Shown here: positions 7,069 through 15,345 of the stretch, one piece after another
Layout: every line of letters starts with the position of its first letter
How positions within the stretch are numbered: the stretch's first letter is position 1
Source: Rhodospirillaceae bacterium
GTDB taxonomy: Bacteria > Pseudomonadota > Alphaproteobacteria > Rhodospirillales > 2-02-FULL-58-16
Reading direction: 5' to 3'
DNA length: 16,745 nt
NCBI GenBank assembly: GCA_030623425.1
Contig: JAUXMA010000005.1
Location: forward strand, 1-16,745
The notes under the pieces: model-generated
Databases searched by the model: none
What the model saw: only the letters and a program-made list of their open reading frames with translations
Told to the model about the DNA's origin: nothing
Translations under genes and position numbers: made by a program

Positions 7069-7719
7069 ATGGCGGCAGCTATGAACGACAACAAGATCAT
7101 CGACATTGTGGTTGCCGATAAATCGCCACTCGTCCAAGACGGTCTGGCCCAATTGATCGAACAAGAAGAGCGCTTTTCCCTGGTTGCCATCGCCGCCGAC
7201 GGGGAACGGTTCATGGAAGCGGTGAACAGGCTGTTGTTCGATGTCGGGGTGATCGGCTGGGACATGCCATACATGGGCGGACACGAGGTGCTGCAAGCCT
7301 TGCGCGAGCTTCAAGAGGCGCCGCGGTTGGTGGTCTACACAGGCAATCCATCGCCCCATGTGCCGCGCCAAGTGATGCAGTTGGGGGGAGCGGGATTTTG
7401 CTCGAAAAGGGAATCGCCGCAACGCCTGCTGGAAACCATTTTGGCGGTTGCCGAGGGGCGCATGGTTTTCCCGTTCATGGACCTGAGCCAACCGAGCGCC
7501 AACCCTTTCAGCTGCCTCACCGGACGGGAACAGGAACTCTTGGCCGCCCTCGCCCAGGGCCGCACCAATGCCCAGATCGCCAACGACCTGGGCATTTCCC
7601 TGAACACCGTCAAATTCCACCTTAAAAATCTTTACGGCAAACTCGACGTCCAGAACCGCGCCCAAGCGGTCGCCTGCTATCTGACCTCCCCAGGCAACGC
7701 CGCGGGCAATTACCGATGA
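7069..7719 (+). CDS. NarL/FixJ-family response regulator with degenerate receiver
   Basis: 216 residues. Residues about 11-130 are a receiver domain and 150-202 a LuxR-type helix-turn-helix (LTGREQELLAALAQGRTNAQ, then ISLNTVKFHLKNLYGKL). The receiver departs from the norm. Where the family has DVVLLDLRMP, this protein reads DVGVIGWDMP (58-67), so the phospho-acceptor Asp is Gly63 with an Asp two places later. The acidic pair near the N-terminus is reduced to Ala16-Asp17. The conserved Thr (91) and Lys (113) remain. It probably works without classical Asp phosphorylation, or uses Asp65. Start at 7069 follows AGGGAG; the ATG at 7081, preceded by GGCGG, is an alternative. No sensor kinase is nearby. 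Its position between divergent fccAB and the downstream Calvin operon suggests it controls one or both. Confidence 0.9.
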   Translation: MAAAMNDNKIIDIVVADKSPLVQDGLAQLIEQEERFSLVAIAADGERFMEAVNRLLFDVGVIGWDMPYMGGHEVLQALRELQEAPRLVVYTGNPSPHVPRQVMQLGGAGFCSKRESPQRLLETILAVAEGRMVFPFMDLSQPSANPFSCLTGREQELLAALAQGRTNAQIANDLGISLNTVKFHLKNLYGKLDVQNRAQAVACYLTSPGNAAGNYR

Positions 7720-7785
7720 TGCCGGCGGGGCTTTGCCGCTACCTGAAAGAGTGGGAGTAGCCCTCCATATTCGGGTTAAAAGTAG

Positions 7786-7794
7786 CCTACCCAT
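7786..7794 (+). promoter_or_regulatory. Possible NarL-type heptamer box upstream of the Calvin operon
   Basis: An exact second copy of CCTACCCAT, 115 bp before the glpX start. In the same stretch AGTAGCC occurs twice (7756-7762 and 7781-7787, 25 bp apart). The 189-bp gap between the regulator stop and glpX must hold the main operon promoter, but I cannot pick a convincing -35/-10 pair. No clear LysR/CbbR-type site is evident by eye. Confidence 0.3.
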
Positions 7795-7888
7795 AAGAGT
7801 CATAGCCACCCCCCTTGCGGGTGTTTACAAAGCCGCCCTTTTCAGACGGAATGTTATCCCCTTGCCGCGGGCAGCGGGTGGAAATCAC

Positions 7889-7912
7889 ATGTTCAAAGAC
7901 TGCATCGAATGA
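7889..7912 (+). CDS. Possible 7-codon leader ORF overlapping the glpX start
   Basis: ATG at 7889, seven codons (MFKDCIE), stop TGA at 7910-7912. The stop overlaps the glpX ATG (7909) by 4 bp as ATGA. GGTGG lies about 8 nt upstream of the mini-ORF, while glpX itself has no clear ribosome-binding site. This is consistent with glpX being translated by coupling to a leader peptide. It may be chance, and is far too short to judge by composition. Confidence 0.25.
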   Translation: MFKDCIE

Positions 7913-8910
7913 ACTCCACGAAATCCATGCTGAGCGATTTATGCGCCGGGCCGGTTTTGGTCTACGCCTTGCGCAAGGTGACCGAGGCCGCCGCCCGCGC
8001 TGCTTACCAATGGATTGGCCGCGGAGACAGGGGGAAGGGCGACCGTGCCGCCGTCAAGGCCATGTACGAGGAATTGGCGAAGCTTCCCATTTCCGGCACC
8101 GTCATCGTCGGCGGAGGCGAGGACAAGGAAGGCGGAAACCTTAACACCGGCGAGCGCGTTGGTGCTTCCGGCGGCGAGCGGGAATTCGACATCGCCGTCG
8201 ATCCCGTCGAGGGCATAACCTATGTGGCCAAGGGCATGACCAACGCCATGGCGGCTATCTGCCTTACCCCCAAAGGGACCTTGTTCGATCCGGCTCCAGC
8301 CTTTTACATGGAAAAATTCGCCGCCGCTCCCGCCGCCAAGGGCAGGATCGACCCCGCGGCGCCGGTCGAAAACAAGCTCGCGGAACTTGCCAAGATCCTC
8401 GCCAAGCCGGTCTCGGAGTTGACCGTCTTCGTCCTCGAAAAACCGCGGCACAGGGAACTGGTGGAGCGCATTCACCGGGCCGGCGCGCGGGTGGCTCTCT
8501 ATCCGGCTGGCGATATCGCCGGCGCCCTGATGGCGGCCATACCCAACTCGGGGATTGACGCCCTCATGGGCATCGGCGGCACCCGCGAGGGAATGATCTC
8601 CGCCTGCGCCATCCGCGCCATGGACGGCGAATTTTCCGGCCGCTTCGATCCCCAGCTGGCGACCGAAAAGGCCGCCGCCGCGAAAGCCGGTGTGGATACC
8701 TCGGCTTGGTACGCGGCGGAGGATCTGGTGCGCTCGGACGAGGTCTATTTCTCCGCCACCGGCATCACGACCGGACTTTTGTTCACGGGGGTAGAGCGCT
8801 CGAATGAACACGAGTCCACCCAGAGCCTGCTGATCGCCGGTCCATCCGGCGAGCGCCAAATCCTCACCACATTCCACCGGCGCGAAAGTCAGGGCAAACA
8901 GCAAACCTAA
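7909..8910 (+). CDS. glpX: GlpX-type (class II) fructose-1,6-bisphosphatase, divergent active site
   Basis: 333 residues, usual family length, collinear with E. coli GlpX. Shared landmarks are GRGDRGKGDRAAV (37-49; Asp45 matches Asp33), DIAVDPVEG (94-102; Asp98 matches Asp85), YMEKFAAAPAAKG, LEKPRHRELV, GDIAGAL and GIGGTREGM (Glu227 matches Glu213). Two sites differ. The GEGEIDEAP metal-site motif is GGGEDKEGG (68-76), so the first Glu is Gly69 and the following Asp is Lys73. The active-site Thr after DPIEG is Ile103, with Thr104 next to it. It should cleave fructose-1,6-bisphosphate, and perhaps sedoheptulose-1,7-bisphosphate, in the Calvin cycle, but activity needs proof. First gene of the operon, 17 bp before prk. 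Start assigned at the first ATG; a coupled 7-codon leader may drive translation. Confidence 0.88.
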   Translation: MNSTKSMLSDLCAGPVLVYALRKVTEAAARAAYQWIGRGDRGKGDRAAVKAMYEELAKLPISGTVIVGGGEDKEGGNLNTGERVGASGGEREFDIAVDPVEGITYVAKGMTNAMAAICLTPKGTLFDPAPAFYMEKFAAAPAAKGRIDPAAPVENKLAELAKILAKPVSELTVFVLEKPRHRELVERIHRAGARVALYPAGDIAGALMAAIPNSGIDALMGIGGTREGMISACAIRAMDGEFSGRFDPQLATEKAAAAKAGVDTSAWYAAEDLVRSDEVYFSATGITTGLLFTGVERSNEHESTQSLLIAGPSGERQILTTFHRRESQGKQQT

Positions 8911-8927
8911 GGGGGGCAAAGCACAGC

Positions 8928-9866
8928 ATGCCTTTCAAGCGCATCGATCGACCCATCATCCTCGGCATCGTCGGCGATTCGGCCGCCGGAAAGACAACGC
9001 TTACCGCCGGCATCGCCAATATTCTCGGCTCGGATCGGGTGCTCAGCATCTGCACCGACCATTACCACAGGTATGACCGGGTGGAGCGGGCCGAGAAGGG
9101 GATTTCGGCGCTCGATCCCAGGTGCAACTACATCGACATCCTCGAGCAGCACATCCATCGGTTGCGCGATGGCAAGCCGATCCTGAAGCCCACCTACAAC
9201 CACGACGGCGGCACCTTGGAACGGCCGGTCTACACCGAGCCCAAGGAATACATTATTTTCGAAGGCCTGCTCGGCTATGCTACCCGGACCATGCGCGACG
9301 CATACGACGTCAAGGTTTACCTCGAGCCAAACGAGGACTTGCGCGTCAAATGGAAGGTCCAGCGCGACACCGGAAAACGTGGCTATGAGCCGGCCGCGGT
9401 GATGCAATCACTGGAAAGACGGAAAACCTGCAGCAGCGAATTCATTCAGCCGCAACGGACTTTCGCCGACATGGTAGTGAGCTTTTCTCCACCCCTTGGC
9501 AATGTCCAGGAAACCGGCGCCCATCTCAACGTCCGTCATATCCTCAGACCGACCCTGCCGCACCCGGACCTGACCCCGATCCTGGGAACCGGCAGCAAGA
9601 AAGGCTTCCGCCTGGAATTGGCTCGGGATATCGACGGCAAGCCGGTAGACGTTCTCGACATTTCTGGCGACATAGATGATAAACGGGCCAAGCTGATGGA
9701 GGATTTGCTTTGGGAACTGATTCCCGAGGCCGTGCATTTGCGCGAGAACGTAGGCAAATTCACCGACGGAACAAATGAACAGGCCTTGAGCCATCCATTG
9801 GCGCTCTCGCAACTGCTGATAACTTTTCATATTGTGAAGGCGGCTCTTGGCCATCATGCAATTTAA
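8928..9866 (+). CDS. prk: Phosphoribulokinase (class II-like)
   Basis: 312 residues. The enzyme phosphorylates ribulose 5-phosphate with ATP to give RuBP, the RuBisCO substrate, in the cytoplasm. The Walker A loop is GDSAAGKTT (16-24). Further family motifs are ICTDHYHRYDR, ALDPRCNYIDILEQ, KPTYNHDGG, IIFEGLLGYA and VKWKVQRDTGKRG. These resemble class II enzymes of cyanobacteria and plants (ALDPRANNFDL, KPIYNH, WKIQRD) more than the ~290-residue class I CbbP usual in Proteobacteria. A G6 run about 12 nt upstream may serve as the ribosome-binding site. It is tightly packed between glpX (17 bp) and tkt (14 bp), so the three genes are surely cotranscribed. Confidence 0.92.
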   Translation: MPFKRIDRPIILGIVGDSAAGKTTLTAGIANILGSDRVLSICTDHYHRYDRVERAEKGISALDPRCNYIDILEQHIHRLRDGKPILKPTYNHDGGTLERPVYTEPKEYIIFEGLLGYATRTMRDAYDVKVYLEPNEDLRVKWKVQRDTGKRGYEPAAVMQSLERRKTCSSEFIQPQRTFADMVVSFSPPLGNVQETGAHLNVRHILRPTLPHPDLTPILGTGSKKGFRLELARDIDGKPVDVLDISGDIDDKRAKLMEDLLWELIPEAVHLRENVGKFTDGTNEQALSHPLALSQLLITFHIVKAALGHHAI

Positions 9867-9880
9867 AAGGGTGATCAGGA

Positions 9881-11860
9881 ATGACTGCTAGCCACCAAGA
9901 CCTTGCCAACGCCATCCGTTTTCTTTCGGCGGACGCGGTGCAGAAAGCCAACTCCGGCCATCCCGGCCTGCCCATGGGCGCGGCCGACATGGCGACGGTA
10001 TTGTTCACCCGTTTCCTGAAATTCGATCCGGCGGCGCCGAAATGGCCCGATCGCGACCGTTTCGTGCTTTCCGCCGGCCACGGCTCGATATTGCTTTATT
10101 CGCTGCTCTATCTCACCGGCTATAAGGACATAACCCTCGATGAATTGAAAAACTTCCGCCAGCTAGGCTCCAAAACCGCCGGTCACCCCGAATACGGTCA
10201 TGCCGAGGGCATCGAGACCACAACCGGGCCGCTGGGACAGGGGATCGCCATGGCGGTCGGCATGGCGCTGGCCGAAAGAATGCTCGCCACTCGTTTCGGC
10301 GGCGACGTGGTCGACCACCACACTTACGCCCTTGCCGGCGACGGCTGCCTGATGGAGGGCATCAGCCAAGAAGCGATCTCGGTCGCCGGCCACCTGGGCC
10401 TCGGCAAGCTGATTATCCTCTGGGACGACAACTCCGTCTGCATCGACGGCTCCACCGACTTGACCGTATCCGATGACCAGCTGGCCCGTTTCCGGGCTTC
10501 CGGCTGGGACGTTCAGTCCGTCGACGGTCACGATGCGGACGCCATGGCCGCCGCCATCGGCCAGGCGAAGGGCACGGATACGCCGTCAATGATCGCCTGC
10601 AAGACCGTTATCGGCTACGGCGCTCCCAGCAAAGCCGGCACCGCGAGCACCCACGGCGCGCCGTTGGGCGAGGAGGAAATCGCCGGCGCCCGCGAAAAAC
10701 TGGACTGGCCTCATGCTCCTTTCGTCATTCCCGGCGACGTGCTTTCGGCGTGGCGCGCCGCCGGTGCCCGCGGCAGCGCCGAACACAGGGCCTGGGAAGG
10801 GCGGATGGCCGCCATGGACGGCGCCAAACGGGCCGAATTCGAGCGTCTCCGCAACGGCGAACCGCCGGCCGGCTGGCGGCAGGCCTTGAGCGATCACATC
10901 CGCAAGGTTGCCGCCGACAAGCCGTCCTGGGCGTCGCGCAAGGCCTCGGGCGAGGCGCTGGAGGTGCTGACCAAGGCGATCCCCGAATTGATCGGCGGAT
11001 CGGCCGACCTCAGCGGTTCCGTCAACACCAAGACCAGCAGCACCGAGGCCATCACGCCAACCGATTCCTCCGGCCGTTACCTGCACTACGGCGTCCGCGA
11101 GCACGGCATGGCGGCGATGATGAACGGCATGGCCCTGCACGGCGGGTTCATTCCCTATTCCGGCACTTTTCTGGTTTTCGCCGATTACATGCGCGGAGCC
11201 ATGCGGCTGTCGGCGCTAATGGGGCTCAGGGTGATCTACGTGCTGACCCACGATTCCATCGGCGTCGGCGAGGACGGCCCCACCCACCAACCGGTGGAAA
11301 CCCTGGCTTCCCTGAGGGCGTTTCCCAACTTCAATGTCCTGCGTCCCTGCGACGCGGTGGAAACCGCCGAATGCTGGGAGATCGCGCTGGGCAGTGAACG
11401 CACTCCTTCCGGCATGATCTTGAGCCGCCAAAACCTGCCACCCTTGCGCGCCAACGGCGGCGGCGAGAACCTTTGCGCCAGTGGCGCCTACGTATTGGCG
11501 GAAGCGGAAGGCGGCGAGCGCAAGGTGACCCTCCTCGCCACCGGCTCCGAGGTCGGCGTCGCCATGGACGCGCGCCAGGCGCTGCAAGGAGAAGGCGTGC
11601 CGACGGCCGTCGTTTCCATGCCCTGCTGGGAGCTGTTCGACGCCCAGGACGAGGATTACCGCCAGCGGGTACTCGGTCCCGGCACCGTGCGGGTGGCGGT
11701 CGAGGCGGCGGTGCGGATGGGCTGGGAACGCTATCTGGGGGAAGACGGAACTTTCGTCGGGATGACCGGTTTCGGCGCCTCGGCTCCCGGCGGCAAGCTT
11801 TTCGAACACTTCGGCATCACCGCCGAAAAGGTTGTCGCCGAGGCGAAAGCGAAATTGTAA
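9881..11860 (+). CDS. tkt: Transketolase
   Basis: 659 residues, full family length. The thiamine-diphosphate motif starts at GDGCLMEG (153-160) and ends at WDDNSV (Asn184). Substrate and cofactor histidines are in SGHPG (His27), SAGHGS (His67) and [10 protein letters not shown] (His102). The pyrimidine-domain Glu is in VREHGM, followed by [16 protein letters not shown]. It moves two-carbon units between sugar phosphates to regenerate pentose phosphates in the Calvin and pentose phosphate cycles. AAAGGG nine bases upstream is the ribosome-binding site; the start is 14 bp after prk. No truncation or frameshift is visible. Confidence 0.97.
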   Translation: MTASHQDLANAIRFLSADAVQKANSGHPGLPMGAADMATVLFTRFLKFDPAAPKWPDRDRFVLSAGHGSILLYSLLYLTGYKDITLDELKNFRQLGSKTAGHPEYGHAEGIETTTGPLGQGIAMAVGMALAERMLATRFGGDVVDHHTYALAGDGCLMEGISQEAISVAGHLGLGKLIILWDDNSVCIDGSTDLTVSDDQLARFRASGWDVQSVDGHDADAMAAAIGQAKGTDTPSMIACKTVIGYGAPSKAGTASTHGAPLGEEEIAGAREKLDWPHAPFVIPGDVLSAWRAAGARGSAEHRAWEGRMAAMDGAKRAEFERLRNGEPPAGWRQALSDHIRKVAADKPSWASRKASGEALEVLTKAIPELIGGSADLSGSVNTKTSSTEAITPTDSSGRYLHYGVREHGMAAMMNGMALHGGFIPYSGTFLVFADYMRGAMRLSALMGLRVIYVLTHDSIGVGEDGPTHQPVETLASLRAFPNFNVLRPCDAVETAECWEIALGSERTPSGMILSRQNLPPLRANGGGENLCASGAYVLAEAEGGERKVTLLATGSEVGVAMDARQALQGEGVPTAVVSMPCWELFDAQDEDYRQRVLGPGTVRVAVEAAVRMGWERYLGEDGTFVGMTGFGASAPGGKLFEHFGITAEKVVAEAKAKL

Positions 11861-11934
11861 TTTTGGCTATGCTTCCCACTTAACCTTAGCAGAAGAAGAA
11901 GCCAAGAACGGCTTTGCCAAGGAGGAACTTTCAA

Positions 11935-12999
11935 ATGGCACTCGTATCACTCCGGCAACTTCTCGATCACGCGGCGGAAAACGGTTACGGGGTCCCGGCC
12001 TTCAACATCAACAACATGGAACAGATGCTGGCGATCATGAGTGCCGCCGACAAGACCGATTCGCCGGTGATCATGCAAGCCAGCCGCGGTGCTCGCAAGT
12101 ACGCCAACGACACGGTGCTCAGCGCCCTGATCAAGGCGGCTATCGACATGTATCCCCATATCCCGGTCTGCATGCACCAGGACCATGGCAATAACGCCGC
12201 CACCTGCATGTCGGCCATCACCAACGGCTTTTCCTCGGTGATGATGGACGGCTCCCTGCAAGAGGACGCCAAGACGCCGTCGTCCTACGAATACAACGTC
12301 GAGGCGACCAAACAGGTCGTCGACATGGCGCATATGGTCGGCGTTTCGGTGGAAGGCGAACTCGGTTGCCTGGGCTCGCTCGAAACCGGCGAGGGCGACA
12401 AGGAGGACGGTCACGGCTTCGAGGGCAAGCTCGACAAGAGCATGTTGCTGACCGATCCCGACGAGGCCGCCGATTTCGTCGGCAAAACCAAGGTCGACGC
12501 TTTGGCCGTCGCCATCGGCACCTCGCACGGGGCTTATAAGTTCACCCGCAAGCCGACGGGCGACATTCTGGCCATGGGCATCATCGAGAAGATCCACGAG
12601 AAACTGCCCAACACCCATCTGGTCATGCACGGCTCCTCGTCGGTGCCGCAGGAATTGCAGGACATCATCAACGAAGCCGGCGGCGACATGCCGCAGACCT
12701 ACGGAGTTCCGGTCGAGGAAATCGCCGAGGGCATCAAGACCGGGGTCAGGAAGGTCAACATCGATACCGACAACCGCTTGGCGATGACCGGACAGATCCG
12801 CAAGGTGTTGATGGAGAAGAAGGCCGAGTTCGATCCCAGGGCCTATCTGAAGCCCGCCATGGCGGCCATGCGCAAGCTTTGCGAGGGCCGCTACGAGCTG
12901 TTCGGCACCGCCGGCAACGCCTCCAAGATCAAGGTCATCCCTCTGCCCGAGATGGCGGAGCTTTATCAATCGGGCGCTCTCGACCCCAGCGTCAACTGA
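11935..12999 (+). CDS. fba: Class II fructose-bisphosphate aldolase (Calvin-cycle type)
   Basis: 354 residues from the ATG at 11935, set by a very strong AAGGAGG nine bases upstream (11919-11925); a longer frame from 11914 lacks a site. The zinc-dependent aldolase motifs are in order: HQDHGN (zinc ligand His84), [11 protein letters not shown] (Glu142), [10 protein letters not shown] (His198), MHGSSSVP (His232), and the phosphate-binding [11 protein letters not shown]. Length and sequence fit the CbbA subtype. It joins glyceraldehyde-3-phosphate and dihydroxyacetone phosphate (and probably erythrose-4-phosphate with DHAP) in the regenerative phase. The 74-bp gap after tkt contains a small stem (AAGCC/GGCTT, 11899-11914) just before the ribosome-binding site. 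Fourth gene of the operon; the strong site suggests high translation. Confidence 0.96.
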   Translation: MALVSLRQLLDHAAENGYGVPAFNINNMEQMLAIMSAADKTDSPVIMQASRGARKYANDTVLSALIKAAIDMYPHIPVCMHQDHGNNAATCMSAITNGFSSVMMDGSLQEDAKTPSSYEYNVEATKQVVDMAHMVGVSVEGELGCLGSLETGEGDKEDGHGFEGKLDKSMLLTDPDEAADFVGKTKVDALAVAIGTSHGAYKFTRKPTGDILAMGIIEKIHEKLPNTHLVMHGSSSVPQELQDIINEAGGDMPQTYGVPVEEIAEGIKTGVRKVNIDTDNRLAMTGQIRKVLMEKKAEFDPRAYLKPAMAAMRKLCEGRYELFGTAGNASKIKVIPLPEMAELYQSGALDPSVN

Positions 13000-13046
13000 G
13001 CGCCGCCGCAAAAGTCGGGAAAGCGTCGATCCCGAGGAAGCGGCGC
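13000..13046 (+). other. Stem-loop in the fba-cbbM gap
   Basis: Outer stem GCGCCGC (13000-13006) with GCGGCGC (13040-13046), and inner stem TCGGGA (13015-13020) with TCCCGA (13030-13035) around a 9-nt loop. It starts right after the fba stop and ends 50 bp before cbbM. No U-run follows, so it looks more like an mRNA processing or stability element than a terminator. Confidence 0.45.
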
Positions 13047-13095
13047 CGCCGCCGAGTGCCGAACCCTCGTGTTTTGAAAGAAAGGTAAGAAAAAA

Positions 13096-14475
13096 ATGGA
13101 CCAGTCCAGTCGTTACGTCAATCTCGATCTAAAAGAAGAAGACCTGATCGCCGGTGGCAGCCACGTGCTTTGCGCTTACATCATGAAGCAGAAGGCGGGG
13201 TACGGATACGTTGAAACGGCTGCTCATTTTGCCGCCGAATCATCGACCGGCACCAACGTCGAAGTCTGCACCACCGACGACTTCACCCGAGGCATGGATG
13301 CCCTGGTTTATGAAGCGAACGAAAAAACGGAGCTGATGAAAATCGCTTATCCAATCGGGCTTTTCGATCGGAACATCATCGATGGGCGGGCCATGATAGC
13401 TAATTTCCTGACTCTGACGATCGGTAACAACCAGGGAATGGCCGACGTCGAATATGCCAAGATGCACGATTTCTTCTTTCCTCCGGCATATCTGCGGCTC
13501 TATGACGGCCCTTCCAAAAATATAGAAGATATGTGGCGCGTCCTGGGCCGCCCGCTCACCAATGGCGGGATGGTGGTCGGAGCTATTATCAAGCCGAAAC
13601 TGGGCCTGCGCTCGGAACAATTCGCCGATGCCTGCCGTCAGTTTTGGTTGGGCGGCGACTTCGTCAAGAACGACGAACCCCAGGGCAATCAGGTGTTCGC
13701 GCCGCTCAAGGAAACGATCCAGGCGGTCGCCAGCGTAATGAAGCAAGTCCAGGACGAGACCGGCGAAGCCAAATTGTTTTCCGCCAACATCACCGCCGAC
13801 GATCCCGCCGAGATCGTCGCCCGTGGAGAATATATCCTGGAGGCCTTCGGCGAGGATGCCGATCACGTGGCCTTCCTGGTCGATGGCTACGTTGCCGGTC
13901 CCACCGCCATCACCACGGCGCGCCGTAACTTCCCTAATCAGTTCCTGCACTACCATCGCGCCGGCCATGGCGCCGTCACCTCGGCGCAGTCGAAGCGCGG
14001 CTACACCGCTTTAGTGCTTTCCAAGATGGCCCGTATGCAAGGCGCTTCGGGTATCCACACCGGCACCATGGGGTTCGGTAAGATGGAGGGTGTCCCGGAC
14101 GACAAAATGATCACCTTTATGCTGGAGCGGGATTCCGCCGAAGGTCCCTACTTTCACCAGGATTGGCTGGGAATGAAGGCATGTACTTCGATTATCTCGG
14201 GCGGCATTAACGCGCTTCGTCTGGCGGGTTTCTTCGATAACCTGGGGCATTCCAACGTGATACAGACCTGCGGTGGAGGTGTTTTCGGCCACAATAAAGG
14301 TGCGCTCGCTGGTGCTACCTCGCTACGCCAGGGCCATGAGGCCTGGGTAAAGGGCATCGGCCTGATCGAGTACGCCAAGGACCACCCCGAGCTGGCCGGG
14401 GCTTTCGAGAGTTTCCCACAGGATGCCGACCAGATCTATCCGGGCTGGCGCGAGAAGGTCAAGGTCGCGGCCTGA
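13096..14475 (+). CDS. cbbM: Ribulose-1,5-bisphosphate carboxylase/oxygenase, form II
   Basis: 459 residues, collinear with Rhodospirillum rubrum CbbM so that residue numbers coincide: Lys166 in [11 protein letters not shown] and the carbamylated Lys191 with metal ligands Asp193 and Glu194 in [14 protein letters not shown]. Also present are [11 protein letters not shown] (active-site His) and the loop-6 region [10 protein letters not shown]. All catalytic residues I can check are intact. Form II enzymes are large-subunit-only and have low CO2/O2 specificity, which fits micro-oxic or anoxic, CO2-rich habitats. AAAGGTAAG precedes the ATG. The 96-bp leader and 139-bp trailer each hold a GC-rich stem-loop. 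No cbbQ/cbbO activase genes and no small subunit follow. Some parts of the gene, notably the 5' end, use more A/T-ending codons than fba or tkt, which may reflect a separate history. Confidence 0.98.
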   Translation: MDQSSRYVNLDLKEEDLIAGGSHVLCAYIMKQKAGYGYVETAAHFAAESSTGTNVEVCTTDDFTRGMDALVYEANEKTELMKIAYPIGLFDRNIIDGRAMIANFLTLTIGNNQGMADVEYAKMHDFFFPPAYLRLYDGPSKNIEDMWRVLGRPLTNGGMVVGAIIKPKLGLRSEQFADACRQFWLGGDFVKNDEPQGNQVFAPLKETIQAVASVMKQVQDETGEAKLFSANITADDPAEIVARGEYILEAFGEDADHVAFLVDGYVAGPTAITTARRNFPNQFLHYHRAGHGAVTSAQSKRGYTALVLSKMARMQGASGIHTGTMGFGKMEGVPDDKMITFMLERDSAEGPYFHQDWLGMKACTSIISGGINALRLAGFFDNLGHSNVIQTCGGGVFGHNKGALAGATSLRQGHEAWVKGIGLIEYAKDHPELAGAFESFPQDADQIYPGWREKVKVAA

Positions 14476-14503
14476 GGAGGGCTCGAATGGAAACTAGTGG
14501 TCT

Positions 14504-14560
14504 CCGCTTAACCGCCGGGCCGCCGGACATGGGGGCAACGCGGCGGCGGCGGCCAAGCGG
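14504..14560 (+). other. GC-rich stem-loop in the cbbM-rpe gap
   Basis: CCGCTT (14504-14509) pairs with AAGCGG (14555-14560). After an 8-nt left bulge, GGCCGCC (14518-14524) pairs with GGCGGCC (14548-14554). No U-run follows, so full termination is unlikely. It could protect the cbbM 3' end or reduce read-through into rpe. Confidence 0.45.
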
Positions 14561-14614
14561 ACGCAAGGCGCTTGCATGGTTGTCTACCGGGGCAAGAGTT
14601 ATTAAGGAAAACGC

Positions 14615-15274
14615 ATGGCCGCTAATGACATCAAGATTGCGCCGTCCATTCTTTCGGCCGATTTTTCCCGCCTCGGCGACGAGGTTCGGGCGATCGACGC
14701 GGCCGGTTGCGATTACGTCCACATCGATGTCATGGACGGCCATTTCGTCCCCAATCTGACCTTCGGTCCGCCGGTCATCAAGTGCATCCGCCCGGTTACC
14801 GAGAAAGTCTTCGACGTCCACTTGATGATCGATCCGGCGCAGCCATACCTGCGGGATTACGCCGAAGCCGGCGCCGACATCATCACAGTTCACGCCGAGG
14901 CCGACCCGCATCTCGACCGCAGCCTGCAGCTCATCCGTTCCCTTGGCAAGAAGGCCGGCGTTTCGCTCAATCCCTCGACCCCGGAACAGGTGCTCGAATT
15001 CGTCATCGACAAAGTCGACCTGATCTTGGTGATGTCGGTCAATCCTGGTTTCGGCGGGCAAAGCTTCATCACCTCGCAGATCGACAAGGTCCGGCGAATC
15101 CGCGCCATGATCGGAGAGCGTCCCATCGACCTGGAAGTGGATGGCGGCATCAGCGAAAAAAACATCAAGGCCGTCGTCTCGGCCGGCGCCAACGCCTTTG
15201 TCGCCGGCAACGCCATTTTCAGTCACGGCGATTACAAGGCCGCCATCGACACCTTGCGCGCCGCCGCCGGCTGA
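14615..15274 (+). CDS. rpe: Ribulose-phosphate 3-epimerase
   Basis: 219 residues, standard length for this TIM-barrel, metal-dependent enzyme. Signature stretches in order: [32 protein letters not shown] (metal ligands His and Asp), [23 protein letters not shown] and EVDGGI. It interconverts ribulose 5-phosphate and xylulose 5-phosphate, feeding prk with substrate made by transketolase. Ribosome-binding site AAGGAA lies 6 nt upstream of the ATG. It follows cbbM by 139 bp and is the last gene of the operon (cbbE in Calvin-operon nomenclature); a terminator-like stem lies 71 bp beyond its stop. Confidence 0.96.
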   Translation: MAANDIKIAPSILSADFSRLGDEVRAIDAAGCDYVHIDVMDGHFVPNLTFGPPVIKCIRPVTEKVFDVHLMIDPAQPYLRDYAEAGADIITVHAEADPHLDRSLQLIRSLGKKAGVSLNPSTPEQVLEFVIDKVDLILVMSVNPGFGGQSFITSQIDKVRRIRAMIGERPIDLEVDGGISEKNIKAVVSAGANAFVAGNAIFSHGDYKAAIDTLRAAAG

Positions 15275-15345
15275 TGCCGATTCTTATCAACATAGACGTG
15301 CCCTAGAGTTCCCGACGCCGAGTTGCTGAAATCGGGCTAACAGGA

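Noticed and set aside
7801..7830. Small CACCC/GGGTG hairpin followed by TTTACA as terminator of the regulator gene
   Set aside because: A 5-bp stem with only three T is too weak to call a terminator, and it may lie within the operon promoter.
7939..8919. 326-codon minus-strand open frame opposite glpX
   Set aside because: Shadow of glpX; Gly/His/Arg-rich with no domain or ribosome-binding site.
11947..13011. 354-codon minus-strand open frame opposite fba
   Set aside because: Antisense shadow of the aldolase gene, which has all zinc ligands and a strong ribosome-binding site.
14459..15226. 255-codon minus-strand open frame opposite rpe
   Set aside because: Shadow of rpe and of the gap before it; Asp/Gly/Arg-rich without motifs.
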